Source: Paenibacillus sp. YN15
GTDB taxonomy: Bacteria > Bacillota > Bacilli > Paenibacillales > NBRC-103111
DNA length: 64,000 nt
NCBI RefSeq assembly: GCF_003285005.1
Contig: NZ_QMFA01000017.1
Span: 1-64,000, forward strand
Direction of reading: 5' to 3'
Shown here: piece after piece, positions 8,375-16,999 of the stretch
How positions within the stretch are numbered: the stretch's first letter is position 1
Layout of the letters: each line of letters opens with the position of its first letter
Position numbers and translations under genes: made by a program
Notes under the pieces: model-generated
What the model was told of the DNA's origin: nothing
Database searches by the model: none
Seen by the model: only the letters and a program-made list of their open reading frames with translations

Positions 8375-9004
8375 ATGTTCTCATCCATCCGCAATGTATA
8401 CTGTGTAGGACGAAATTATAAGGCTCACGCGGAAGAGCTGGGGAATGAGCTGCCCAAGGAGCCGATGATTTTCATGAAGCCCAGCCATGCGCTGACGCCG
8501 GCCGACGGCAGTGTTATCGCATTGCCGGGGCTGCGGGGAGAGCTCCACTTCGAGACGGAGCTGGTTATCCGCATCGGGCGCGGCTATGAGCCGGGGCTGA
8601 CCGCCGATGAGTTGATCGACGGAATGGCCTTCGGCATTGACTTCACTCTGCGGGATGTGCAATCGGGCATCAAGGCCAAGGGGTTGCCCTGGCTGCCGGC
8701 CAAGGGCTTTCTCCGGTCCGCGCCGCTGGGACCGTGGCTGGAGTTCCTGGGCACAGCCCAGCTGGCCCGGCAGGACTTTACGCTGCGGAAGAACGGCGAG
8801 GAGGCCCAGCGGGGCAATGTCTCCCGCATGATCTTCGATCTGCAGCGGATCATTGATTTTTGCGCCGCCCATTACGGCCTGGGGCAGGGGGATATTATCT
8901 TCACCGGAACTCCCGAAGGCGTTGGTCCGGTGAAGGACAATGACCGCCTGGAGCTGTTCTGGGGAGAGGAGCCGGCAGGCGCCTTTACCGTAAGCCTGCA
9001 ATAA
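8375..9004 (+). CDS. Fumarylacetoacetate hydrolase family protein
   Basis: A 209-residue enzyme of the FAH/acylpyruvase superfamily, which hydrolyses or decarboxylates 2-keto acids with a metal ion. The family markers VGRNYKAHAEELGNELP, P-M-I-F-M-K-P-S, the metal-binding H-F-E-T-E-L and G-I-D-F-T-L-R-D-V-Q, and the final GTPEGVGPV are all present. The length fits the short one-domain forms such as acylpyruvase and oxaloacetate tautomerase. AAGGAGAGG lies before the ATG. A strong terminator follows, so it ends the transcription unit; no pathway partner is adjacent. Confidence 0.88.
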   Translation: MFSSIRNVYCVGRNYKAHAEELGNELPKEPMIFMKPSHALTPADGSVIALPGLRGELHFETELVIRIGRGYEPGLTADELIDGMAFGIDFTLRDVQSGIKAKGLPWLPAKGFLRSAPLGPWLEFLGTAQLARQDFTLRKNGEEAQRGNVSRMIFDLQRIIDFCAAHYGLGQGDIIFTGTPEGVGPVKDNDRLELFWGEEPAGAFTVSLQ

Positions 9005-9035
9005 CCGTTGTCCGGCGGCGCGCCGGGCATCGCCC

Positions 9036-9085
9036 AAAAAGGGACAGTCCCAAGCAGATGATTCTGCCGGGACTGTCCCTTTTTT
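9036..9085 (+). terminator. Strong intrinsic terminator
   Basis: AAAAAGGGACAGTCCC (9036-9051) pairs perfectly with GGGACTGTCCCTTTTTT (9069-9085), leaving a 17-base loop. The A and T flanks make it usable on both strands. Confidence 0.85.
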
Positions 9086-9118
9086 GAACTTTCGATGTAG
9101 CTGGGCCGGGAAGTTGCC

Positions 9119-9477
9119 TTCCGCTATTGGGTCATTGGCTGCCGTAGGGCGGCGGATAGTGGAAAAAAGGTTGCGCTATTTCCAGCGAAGATGCGCTTTA
9201 ATGGGGGGCGGGAGGAAGTTGGCCTTGGCAGATGCCGGCTGGGAGCGCAGAGTCATTCCATTAGTTTGCGTCCAGATTTGGGAATAGAGGAAGGGGGATG
9301 TCCGTTATTTACTTGGGAGCAGAGACAAACGGGTAATAGCGGAACCCTTTTGTCCGCTATTACCCGTTTTGGGGAGGTGTATTGAAGAGGTTGGCGGGAA
9401 TAACGGAAGTTACCCTTCCGCTATTGGGCCGCTCCTGGCGATTAGGCAGGATTAGCGGAAAGCTGGTTTCCGCTATC
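9119..9477. repeat. Cluster of CCGCTATT hairpins
   Basis: The 550-bp gap between two genes holds several palindromes sharing CCGCTATT/AATAGCGG. One has perfect 17-base arms (AAACGGGTAATAGCGGA at 9327-9343 and its complement at 9353-9369). Others are at 9399-9425 (ATAACGGAAG with CTTCCGCTAT) and 9450-9477 (TAGCGGAAA with TTTCCGCTA). Single half-sites occur at 9119 and 9174. No gene is supported here. Confidence 0.75.
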
Positions 9478-9555
9478 TATCCTGCACCTTGCTTTGGCGG
9501 CGCGGCGGCGATTTTCATCATCTGCCGCCACGGCGCGGCGGCTATGCCCCGCCCA

Positions 9556-12018
9556 TTACGGCAGCTCCAGCCGCCCTGTTTCCGCCAGCGTATCCAGGCT
9601 CTGGGTGCGGATTTGCCCCTGCGACAGGCTGTACAGGGTGTCGCCGATATACAGCAGCCGCTCGATCTGATGCTTGCTTCCGTAGAAGGCATTTCCCGTC
9701 TTGTTTATTTCATCGTCGCTGAGGTGGGTGACCGTTCCCCGGAGGCGGAAGCCCTCCTGCAGGTCCACATGGTACACGTAGGCTCCCTGGAAGGCAAATT
9801 GGCCATATGCCGTGGGGCTGTTTTTTTGTCCCTCCGGCACCTTCGCTACAGTAACAGGGAAGGCCAGCAGGTTTTTGTCCCGGGAGAAGAGGAGCGCCTT
9901 GTGGTTGCGCAGCAGCTCCGAATCTGTGCCCCTGTCGCCGATAACCGTCTGGAACAGCTCCTTGGGCTGGGAGACATCGGTCACATCGAACATGGATACC
10001 TTCATGCCCTGGTAATAGGCGGTGCCTTCCGGGGGCTGGAGGCTTTTTTCGTAGCGCTCGTCAGTCACCACCACCGCATCCTTGCCAAAGCCGATGAGAT
10101 GGTTCTCGTCATACGGATGCAGATAGTCGCTGTATCCGGGGATTTTCAGCTGCCCCAGGATGGACGGGGATTCAGGGTTGGAGAAGTCCAGCACAAACAG
10201 CGGGTCCACCTTCTGGAACGTGACCATATAACCCCGGTTGCCCATAAACCGGACGGAATAGATGCTCTCGCCGGGAGCGATTCCCTCAATTTGCCCCGTT
10301 ACTCCCATATCCTCGTTGAGCACGTAAACATTGTTGGTGAGCTTCTCGCCCGCCCGGCTCCATTGTTTGCCTTTGGTGGTGGCGATGCGGAAGTAGCCGT
10401 TATGCTCATCCATGGAAAATTGGTTCAGCACCGTTCCCGGCACATTGCCCTTGGCCGCAAAGCGGGCCTTGCCGTTGTCCAGCAGGAACTTGTAAACCTC
10501 CGTGGTTTCCTCCACCTTGATGCCCACATATTCGACGGCAATGCCGCCCGCGTCTCCTTCAGCAGGCTTCACCCGTTCCTCGCTGACCTGGCGCCGGGGG
10601 AAGGCGGCGTAGAGATGATCCGCGGAAGCGAACACATTGTCGGCGGAGCCCAGGTACACGGAAACCTCCGCAGGCGTGCCGGAGGAAGCCGTATCGATTC
10701 CGGCCACCATCAGGTATGCGCTGTAAAGAGACTCGGGGAAATAGCGGATATCTCCGTATTGGGCTTCCGTCCATTGCCCGGATTGGGTCGAATCCCGGTA
10801 GGAGGGGACGGCCGGTGTCTCTTGGTTGTCTTGAAGGATGGCGTACCGGTTCAGGTACCGGTTGGCGATCACATAGACCTCCTCCCCAATCCGGCGGGAG
10901 GTGACATAGCTGCCTTCCGTCTCCACCTCTTTCATCAGCTTGGGCGCTTTGCGGTCGGCGATGTCGTAGACCCGGATCTTCACCGTAGCGTCGCCAAAAG
11001 GAGCGATCAGCCGCTTGGCGGCGATACTGCTTTCCACAGGCAGGCTGTCCTTTGCCGGGGACACCTCGGACCGGGTTTCCTGCCGGACAACCCGGGAGGT
11101 GCCGATGACGGTCAGGCGGTCGCCGTCCACATACAGCTCCCGGGGGGTGAAGGCCGCATCCTCCAGAGAGATAACCGATTCCAGCGCCATGCCGTCCTCG
11201 GGAGCGGCCCGGACAATCATAATCCGCTTGCCGTTTACCTGATAAATAAACTGGCCATCGGTTTTCACCACATCGCCCTCATCCACACCCTCCACCTGCA
11301 CATTGGTGGCGGAGTAGTCGGGACTCCCTGACGTATCGGCCGCCGCCATGCTTTTTTGGACAGAGACGGACCCGGCCTGGTCCTGGACTGCTATGTCTCC
11401 CTTAAGCTGCAGCGAGCCTCGGTCTGTCGGTCCGATGACAATGCCCTCATCCTGGGCGGCGGCCAAAAGCTCCTTCAGCTTGGCATAGCTGCCTACGGCC
11501 GGCAGCAGATAGTCCTCCGACTCCGCCGTAACTCGCTTGGCTGCACCGTCCCACTTCACTGCGGTGCCGAAGGCCTCGGCAAAAAAGCGCAAAGGCACCA
11601 GCACCGTGTCCCCGTCCCGGACGGGAGCCGCCGCCAGTTGGACGGCTTTGCCGTTTTTCTCGGCGTTGACGCTCCCGGGGGTGAGATCAACCCGGTTTCC
11701 GTCTTTGACCGCCGTAATGGAGCCCGCCGTTCCGTCATAGTCCACCGTCGCTCCCAGGGCTTCGGCAATGCTCCGCAGGGGCACCAGCAGGGTGCCGTCC
11801 GCCAGCCGGGGCGGGGTGTCAAGGGCAAGAGCCTGTCCATTTACCTCCACAGTGAATCCATCGAGAAGGGTAGGAGCCGCTTGGGCCGAGAGTGCCGGCG
11901 GCGGCGCATTGTCCGCTTCCGCCGTTGCCGTGGAAGCGTTCTGGAGCAGAATGGCTGTCAGGCCCCCGGCGGCCAACAGGGCGCCCAGGGCAAGAGCGGC
12001 AGCCGCTTTTCGTTTCAT
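9556..12018 (-). CDS. Secreted beta-propeller protein with copper-amine-oxidase-N-like domains
   Basis: An 820-residue exported protein. A signal peptide or membrane anchor (KRKAAAALALGALLAAGGLT) comes first. Residues of about 45-165 contain two strand repeats of the copper amine oxidase N-like type (TLLVPLRSIAEALGATVDYD and TVLVPLRFFAEAFGTAVKWD), a common envelope-binding module in Paenibacillus. The rest is the secreted beta-propeller domain, with motifs such as TNVQVEGVDEGDVVKTDGQF, DFSNPESPSILGQLKIPG and YSDYLHPYDENHLIGFGKD. The role is unknown, probably at the cell surface. The start at 12018 has GGAGG 8 bases upstream. The AraC gene precedes it by 87 bp on the same strand. Confidence 0.85.
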   Translation of the reverse strand: MKRKAAAALALGALLAAGGLTAILLQNASTATAEADNAPPPALSAQAAPTLLDGFTVEVNGQALALDTPPRLADGTLLVPLRSIAEALGATVDYDGTAGSITAVKDGNRVDLTPGSVNAEKNGKAVQLAAAPVRDGDTVLVPLRFFAEAFGTAVKWDGAAKRVTAESEDYLLPAVGSYAKLKELLAAAQDEGIVIGPTDRGSLQLKGDIAVQDQAGSVSVQKSMAAADTSGSPDYSATNVQVEGVDEGDVVKTDGQFIYQVNGKRIMIVRAAPEDGMALESVISLEDAAFTPRELYVDGDRLTVIGTSRVVRQETRSEVSPAKDSLPVESSIAAKRLIAPFGDATVKIRVYDIADRKAPKLMKEVETEGSYVTSRRIGEEVYVIANRYLNRYAILQDNQETPAVPSYRDSTQSGQWTEAQYGDIRYFPESLYSAYLMVAGIDTASSGTPAEVSVYLGSADNVFASADHLYAAFPRRQVSEERVKPAEGDAGGIAVEYVGIKVEETTEVYKFLLDNGKARFAAKGNVPGTVLNQFSMDEHNGYFRIATTKGKQWSRAGEKLTNNVYVLNEDMGVTGQIEGIAPGESIYSVRFMGNRGYMVTFQKVDPLFVLDFSNPESPSILGQLKIPGYSDYLHPYDENHLIGFGKDAVVVTDERYEKSLQPPEGTAYYQGMKVSMFDVTDVSQPKELFQTVIGDRGTDSELLRNHKALLFSRDKNLLAFPVTVAKVPEGQKNSPTAYGQFAFQGAYVYHVDLQEGFRLRGTVTHLSDDEINKTGNAFYGSKHQIERLLYIGDTLYSLSQGQIRTQSLDTLAETGRLELP

Positions 12019-12105
12019 GGGAGATTCCTCCTTCGTTTCCATCTGATTTTGTCAAGTTGCCCTTCAGACGGAGGCAGGCTGGAAAAAGTTGCAGACCGCA
12101 ACGTC

Positions 12106-12963
12106 CTATTCCCCAAAAACGATGCTTTTGCGGATGCCCCGGCGCTCCCGGATCATCCATTGCCCCGGTGTGATTCCCTCCAGGCGCTTGAAGATCCGGA
12201 TGAAATGCTGGACGGTTTTGAAGCCGCAGGCCTCCGCAATCTCCTGAAGCGGTGCGTCCGAATAAGCCAGCCGCTCCTTGGCCGCGCCGATCCGCACCTG
12301 CATCCGGTAAGCGGGGATGGTGCAGCCCCTGTAGGCTTTGAACAGCTGCCGCAAATAGCTTTCGCTGTAATTCAGCCGAGCCGCCATCTCCCCGACGGTC
12401 CAGTCTCCGGCGGCATTGGCCTCGATCCAGGCCTCCGCCAGCCTGGCCGCCTGATTGGCATTGTCCAGGGCCACCCCGCGGACGCTGACAGAGGGGGAGG
12501 CAGCCGACAACTCCGCAGGCAGGGGCTCCGCAGCCGCCCGGGCCAGCCGGTACAGCAGCTCCAGCAGGTGCAACTTGGCCACCTCCCTGAAGTAGGCCTC
12601 CTGCTCCGTGCCCTCCTTGCGGATCTGATCCAGCAGCCGGACCAGATCTGCCCCCGCAGGCAGCAGGCGGGACGGAACCCGGGCCACAAGCCGCTCCAGC
12701 TCCGGGTCGCGAAGCTCAAACTTCAGGTCCAGCGTTTTCAGCGGGGACCGGGGCGAGGCCTTCAGCCCGTGGCTCACTCCCGGCCTGATCCAGTACAGCG
12801 CACCGGGCATGGCCTCGCTGATTTGGCCGTCCTCCTGGAACAGGCCCTTTCCCTCGGCAATCCATATTACCTGATAGAAGGAATGGGCATGGGGCAAAAG
12901 CCGCTTGCCCTTGTCATAGTCATATCTGGCCGTCCAAAGAATATTCACTCCGTCTAATCCCAT
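12106..12963 (-). CDS. AraC family transcriptional regulator with cupin sensor domain
   Basis: 285 residues. The N-terminal part is a cupin-like sugar-sensing fold (LLPHAHSFYQVIWIAEGKG, then PGALYWIRPGVSHGL). The C-terminal part has two AraC helix-turn-helix units (AARLNYSESYLRQLFKAYRG and LQEIAEACGFKTVQHFIRIF) and ends in G-I-T-P-G-Q-W. A GGGAGG site stands 9 bases before the ATG. It is divergent from the propeller lyase-like gene at 13094 and upstream of the beta-propeller gene, so either could be its target. In Paenibacillus this type usually regulates plant-polysaccharide genes; here that is inference. Confidence 0.85.
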   Translation of the reverse strand: MGLDGVNILWTARYDYDKGKRLLPHAHSFYQVIWIAEGKGLFQEDGQISEAMPGALYWIRPGVSHGLKASPRSPLKTLDLKFELRDPELERLVARVPSRLLPAGADLVRLLDQIRKEGTEQEAYFREVAKLHLLELLYRLARAAAEPLPAELSAASPSVSVRGVALDNANQAARLAEAWIEANAAGDWTVGEMAARLNYSESYLRQLFKAYRGCTIPAYRMQVRIGAAKERLAYSDAPLQEIAEACGFKTVQHFIRIFKRLEGITPGQWMIRERRGIRKSIVFGE

Positions 12964-13093
12964 TCGTCAACGCCTCCCGGGCATCGGTTTGGACCATAAC
13001 ATCATTATACCGGATAACCGGGCAGCTTAGGCACAGGAATATACTTAGGGCGTGTCTTATTGGTTTGGCCATGAAAAAAGGAGGATGTTACAC

Positions 13094-14365
13094 ATGATCA
13101 TCAGTTCCTTGTTTCCCCGTTATAAGGAGCACAATCCCCTTGTGCCCGTTTGGTGCGTCACCCCCGCCGGGGGCGGGCTGCACCGCTTTTTTGACACCTC
13201 GCCGGTCAGCCCGTCGGGGCGGTATCTGGCCGTGCTGCGGATGCCGCAGCTGGAACGGGCCAATCTTCCCGGCGAAGCGGCGGAGGTTGTGCTGGTGGAT
13301 CTGCATACGGCGGAGGAGCAGGTTCTGGCCGCCACAATCGGCTGGGAGTACCAGCTTGGGGCCAATATCAACTGGGGGGCGGACGACGAGTCGCTGTTCT
13401 TCAACGATGTGGACCCTAAGTCCTGGCAGCCCCAGGTGGTGCGCATCAATCCTCTTACTGGAGAGCGTCGGCTGTATGAGGGCTCCATCTACCGGATTTC
13501 CCCCGACGGCCGGACCATTATCTGCGCCGATGCAGCTGCCATGAGACGCACCCAGTTCGGCTACGGCGTCGTCGTGCCGGATGAGCGGGTGCCCCGGCGC
13601 CGCGGCTTCGCTTCAGATGACGGGCTGTATGCAACGGATGTTGCCACAGGGGAGCGGAAGCTGCTGGTTTCCCTCCGCCACGTTATGGAGCAGGTTGTGC
13701 CTCCCGCGGAGCGCCGCCAATATGAAGACGGAGAGCTGTACGGCTTCCACTGCAAGTTCAATCCCCAAGGGGACAGGCTGATTTTCACCATGCGCTGGTT
13801 TCCCTCGACGCCCGGGGAGCCTTGGAACAAAATTAATGAGGGACTCCGCTTCTGGGTGGTCACCATGCGGCCGGACGGCACCGATATCCACTTGGCCGTG
13901 GGACCGGAGCAATGGATCAAGGGCGGGCATCACATCAACTGGTGCCCCGACGGGGAGCATCTGTCCATGAACCTGAAGCTGTACGGGGATAACCGGCTGC
14001 TGCTTGTCCAGGTGCGGTACGATGGAACCGGCCTGCGGACCATCACCGAAGCGGTGCCCGGCTCCGGCCATCCCACTGTCCATCCGGACGGGCGCCATAT
14101 TTTGACCGATACCTATGAAAAAGAACCTGTCGCCTACGGCGACGGCACTGTTCCGCTGCGCTGGATCGATCTTCAGGCAGGCTCTGAAGTGGCCGCCGTC
14201 CGCATCAATGTGGCTCATCAGGGGTCCCGGAACCAATCCTTCCTGCGGGTGGACCCGCATCCCGCCTGGGCGCCGGACAACCGGCATGTGGTGTTCAACG
14301 GGTATGTGGATGGGGACAGGCGCGTGTTTATTGCCGACATGGGGCCTCTGTTGGGGCTCAAATGA
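13094..14365 (+). CDS. WD40-like propeller protein, possible oligogalacturonate lyase family
   Basis: A 423-residue protein without a signal peptide, built from repeated beta-propeller blades of the PD40/TolB type (SPSGRYLAVL, NWGADDESLFF, SPDGRTIIC, NPQGDRLIFTMRW, NWCPDGEHLSM, HPDGRHILTD, APDNRHVVFNG). The fold, cytosolic location and histidines near conserved blades (GHHINW, GHPTVHPDG, DPHPAWAPD) resemble oligogalacturonate lyase, the seven-bladed enzyme that splits unsaturated digalacturonate. I cannot confirm the metal site. The start at 13094 has AAAGGAGG 9 bases upstream; a longer frame starts at 13052. An AraC gene lies divergently upstream. Confidence 0.6.
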   Translation: MIISSLFPRYKEHNPLVPVWCVTPAGGGLHRFFDTSPVSPSGRYLAVLRMPQLERANLPGEAAEVVLVDLHTAEEQVLAATIGWEYQLGANINWGADDESLFFNDVDPKSWQPQVVRINPLTGERRLYEGSIYRISPDGRTIICADAAAMRRTQFGYGVVVPDERVPRRRGFASDDGLYATDVATGERKLLVSLRHVMEQVVPPAERRQYEDGELYGFHCKFNPQGDRLIFTMRWFPSTPGEPWNKINEGLRFWVVTMRPDGTDIHLAVGPEQWIKGGHHINWCPDGEHLSMNLKLYGDNRLLLVQVRYDGTGLRTITEAVPGSGHPTVHPDGRHILTDTYEKEPVAYGDGTVPLRWIDLQAGSEVAAVRINVAHQGSRNQSFLRVDPHPAWAPDNRHVVFNGYVDGDRRVFIADMGPLLGLK

Positions 14366-14410
14366 AAAAAGCCCCGCCCATCCGGCGCTTTTACCGGAGA
14401 GGCGGGGCTT
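14365..14410 (-). terminator. Intrinsic terminator for the oligopeptidase gene
   Basis: AAGCCCCGCC (14369-14378) pairs with GGCGGGGCTT (14401-14410). Read on the minus strand the stem is followed by six T, so it terminates the gene ending at 14426. The plus-strand side has no T-run. Confidence 0.8.
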
Positions 14411-14425
14411 GCAGAGCGCCGCGGC

Positions 14426-16339
14426 TTATTGCACCAGCGCTTCCATTTGTTCGATCAGGTTCTTGAAGACATCCATAGCCTGGCGGATCGGCTCGGGGGA
14501 GGACATATCCACCCCGGCCTTCTTCAGGATGTTGAGGGAGAAGTCGCTGCCGCCGGATTGCAGGAAGCCCAGATAGCGGTCCACCGCAGGCTGGCCTTCG
14601 TCCAGAATCTGCTTGGAGAAGCTGGTGGCGGCGGAGAAGCCGGTGGCATATTTGTACACATAGAAGCTGTTGTAGAAATGGGGAATCCGCGCCCATTCCA
14701 TCTCAATGTCCTTGTCTACCGCCATCTGCGTGCCGTGATACTTCACGTTCAGGTCGTAGTAGATTTTGCTGAAATCCTGGGGCGTCAGTGACTCGCCTGC
14801 TTCAGCCCGCTGGTGGATCAGCATCTCGAACTCGGCAAACATGGTCTGCCGGAAGACGGTGGTCCGGAACTGGTCGGCATAGTAGGTGAGCAGGTACATT
14901 TTTTCCTTGGGATTGTCGGTTTTCTTCAGGAGATAATCCATCAGAAGAGCCTCGTTCAGGGTGGAGGCCACCTCCGCCAGGAAAATGGTGTATTGGGCAT
15001 AGCGGTATTCCTGATGGGTATCGGACAGGTAGCTGTGCATGGCGTGGCCCATCTCGTGGGCGAGGGTGAACATGCTGTTCAGGTTGTCCTTATGGTTCAG
15101 GAGCACGTAAGGATGGGTGCCGTACGCCCCCCAGCTGTAAGCGCCGCTGCGTTTGCCCTCATTTTCGTAAATGTCGATCCAGCCGCTGTTGAAGCTGCCC
15201 TTCAGCACATCCAGATATTCCTGACCCAGGGGCTTCAGGGCGTCGATTACAATTTCCTTGGCTTCGTCGTATGTAATCTTCATATCGAACTCTTCCACCA
15301 GCGGCGCAAAGAGATCGTACATATGAAGCTCATCCACCTTGAGCAGCTTCTTGCGGAGGTTCATGTACCGCTGCAAGAGCGGCAGGGACTCATGGATGGT
15401 ATCGATCAGGTTGGTGTACACGGCCTTGTCGATATTGTCGCCGAACAGGGACATTTCCAGCGCGGACGGGTATTTTCTGGCCCGGGCGTAGAACAGGTTC
15501 TTGGTCACATTGGCGGACAACGTGGCGGCCAGAGTATTTTTTTGCTTACTGTAGGTTTCGTACATGGTCTTGAAGGCGTTTCTGCGGACATCCCGGTTCT
15601 TGCTTTCCAGGAAGGTAATGTAGCTGCCGTGGGTCAGCTCCACCTCTTCGCCTTTTTCATTCTTGACCTTGGGGAACTTCATGTCTGCGTTGTTGATTAA
15701 CGAGAAGATGGTGCTGGGGGCGCTGGAAATATTGCCGACCTGGGCAAGCAGCGCTTCCTCGGCCTTGGACAGCACATGGGCCTTCTGCCGCAGCATTTCC
15801 TCCAGGGTCAGCTTGTAAAAGGCCAATTCCGGAGCCTGCACCAGCTTATTCAGTTCGTCATCGCTTAAGCTCAGAATTTCCGGCGTAATAAAGGATAAGG
15901 CCTCGCCTGCTTCCACCGAAAGCTTCTTGGATTTTTCCGACAGGGCTTGATATGCGGGCTCCGCCGTATCCTCATGGTGCTTCATGTTTGCGTACACATA
16001 CAAACGTTCCGTATGAAGAGATATTTTATCCTCCAGCTCAAAGCAGACTTTAATGGCGGCGGGGGTGGAGAGCTTCCCCTGGAAATCCTCCGCCTTCTTC
16101 AGCAGCTCCTTGGTTTCCTGATACTCCTTGTCCCAAGCCTCCTGGCTGGGGAACATGTCTTCCAGCTTCCAATGATGCTCGGGGGCGGTTTCGGAACGTT
16201 TTTTCACCTGGCTCATGGGTATCCTCCTGTCGGGTTTGGAATAGCCGTCCTGGCGGGCGGCGGCTTCTGTGGCAGGGGCTGCGCTCACCGCAAGCAGTCC
16301 GGCACACAGAGTAAGGGACAATAGTCGCTTAAGGGACAA
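14426..16339 (-). CDS. pepF: Oligoendopeptidase F family zinc peptidase with alternative signal peptide
   Basis: An M3-family zinc metallopeptidase that cuts oligopeptides. The HEMGH zinc motif lies at 15058-15044, followed by the third ligand in F-L-A-E-V-A-S. From a TTG at 16339 (AAGGTGG 8 bases upstream) the protein has 637 residues and begins with a convincing signal peptide (basic, then LLSLTLCAGLLAVSAAPA). An internal ATG at 16216 has a near-perfect AGGAGG 6 bases upstream and gives 596 residues, the normal cytosolic PepF length. Both starts could be used. It is a single-gene unit between a terminator and a small membrane protein gene on the same strand. Confidence 0.85.
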   Translation of the reverse strand: MSLKRLLSLTLCAGLLAVSAAPATEAAARQDGYSKPDRRIPMSQVKKRSETAPEHHWKLEDMFPSQEAWDKEYQETKELLKKAEDFQGKLSTPAAIKVCFELEDKISLHTERLYVYANMKHHEDTAEPAYQALSEKSKKLSVEAGEALSFITPEILSLSDDELNKLVQAPELAFYKLTLEEMLRQKAHVLSKAEEALLAQVGNISSAPSTIFSLINNADMKFPKVKNEKGEEVELTHGSYITFLESKNRDVRRNAFKTMYETYSKQKNTLAATLSANVTKNLFYARARKYPSALEMSLFGDNIDKAVYTNLIDTIHESLPLLQRYMNLRKKLLKVDELHMYDLFAPLVEEFDMKITYDEAKEIVIDALKPLGQEYLDVLKGSFNSGWIDIYENEGKRSGAYSWGAYGTHPYVLLNHKDNLNSMFTLAHEMGHAMHSYLSDTHQEYRYAQYTIFLAEVASTLNEALLMDYLLKKTDNPKEKMYLLTYYADQFRTTVFRQTMFAEFEMLIHQRAEAGESLTPQDFSKIYYDLNVKYHGTQMAVDKDIEMEWARIPHFYNSFYVYKYATGFSAATSFSKQILDEGQPAVDRYLGFLQSGGSDFSLNILKKAGVDMSSPEPIRQAMDVFKNLIEQMEALVQ

Positions 16340-16419
16340 GGCAACAACCACCTTCCGCATACGTTTCGCCAAAGTTTGCCTATTAGTATGCGCGGCTGTC
16401 CCTGCGGTTTATTCCTGCA

Positions 16420-16602
16420 TTACCGTCCCATTGTAAAAAGACTGTACAAAATCAGAAAAAATGAAAAGCTGACCATCACCACAGCCATAATGGCAAGACC
16501 CCGTTTGAAGCTGGGGGCGATGGCATCTTTCTTCATAAGCAGCACCAATGCGAAGCAAAAGGAAATGATGACAAAGGTTGCGACAATCTGCGGATCAACC
16601 AT
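16420..16602 (-). CDS. Small membrane protein, two predicted helices (60 aa)
   Basis: A 60-residue protein with two hydrophobic segments (about residues 6-23 and 36-57) joined by a short Lys/Arg loop, and a charged end T-M-G-R. AGGTGG lies about 7 bases upstream of the ATG. It precedes the oligopeptidase gene on the same strand by 80 bp, so they could be cotranscribed. I do not recognise a family. Confidence 0.6.
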   Translation of the reverse strand: MVDPQIVATFVIISFCFALVLLMKKDAIAPSFKRGLAIMAVVMVSFSFFLILYSLFTMGR

Positions 16603-16814
16603 GACGAACCACCTAACATATTTACTTGGCAGCAGGGAAGAGCTGTTTGATTCATTATTTTACCACAAACCCGGGTTTATTTGTAACGCGCGAAGAATTT
16701 ATAAGTCGGCCATGCCGATTTCTAAGAATTCTTCATTTCGTATTGACAATATCCCCGCGGTTCGTTTATCCTCAATACAAGAACCTTACCGCTGGACCAA
16801 CTGAATATTCCTGT

Positions 16815-16968
16815 AAAGGGGAGTAGCTGTACAATAAAATCGTCATTACGAGGCATTTTGCTCCGGTTTTATTGGCAATATTACACCTGTTAGCGAGACC
16901 TTTACCCTAAAGTATTACTTCTTCTATGAAGGGGGGATACTTTTAGCGGTAAGGGTCTTTATTGTTTT
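16815..16968 (+). promoter_or_regulatory. yybP-ykoY manganese riboswitch
   Basis: The leader of the TerC gene contains the hallmarks of the yybP-ykoY class: AAAGGGGAGTAGC at 16815-16827, a short CGTCATTACG arm, and TAGCGAGACCTTTACC at 16891-16906. GACCTTTACC pairs with GGTAAGGGTC (16948-16957), and an inner stem CTAAAGTAT/ATACTTTTAG extends it. A T-rich stretch follows at 16958-16968 and could serve as a terminator-type expression platform. This class binds Mn2+ and commonly controls TerC/YkoY or MntP-type exporters, exactly the gene found downstream. Confidence 0.85.
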
Positions 16969-16999
16969 CAATCTACAGATAAATAAGGAGGAGTGGAGT

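Noticed and set aside
9036-9085. Regulatory palindrome or operator
   Set aside because: The perfect stem with T-run directly after a stop codon is better explained as a terminator.
9382-11331. Plus-strand open frame of 649 codons
   Set aside because: It is antisense to the secreted beta-propeller gene, whose protein has clear domains and a signal peptide. The plus-strand translation has no recognisable motif.
11356-12957. Plus-strand open frame of 533 codons
   Set aside because: It runs antisense through the beta-propeller start and the AraC gene; GC-rich codons on the other strand keep it open. No motif or ribosome binding site supports it.
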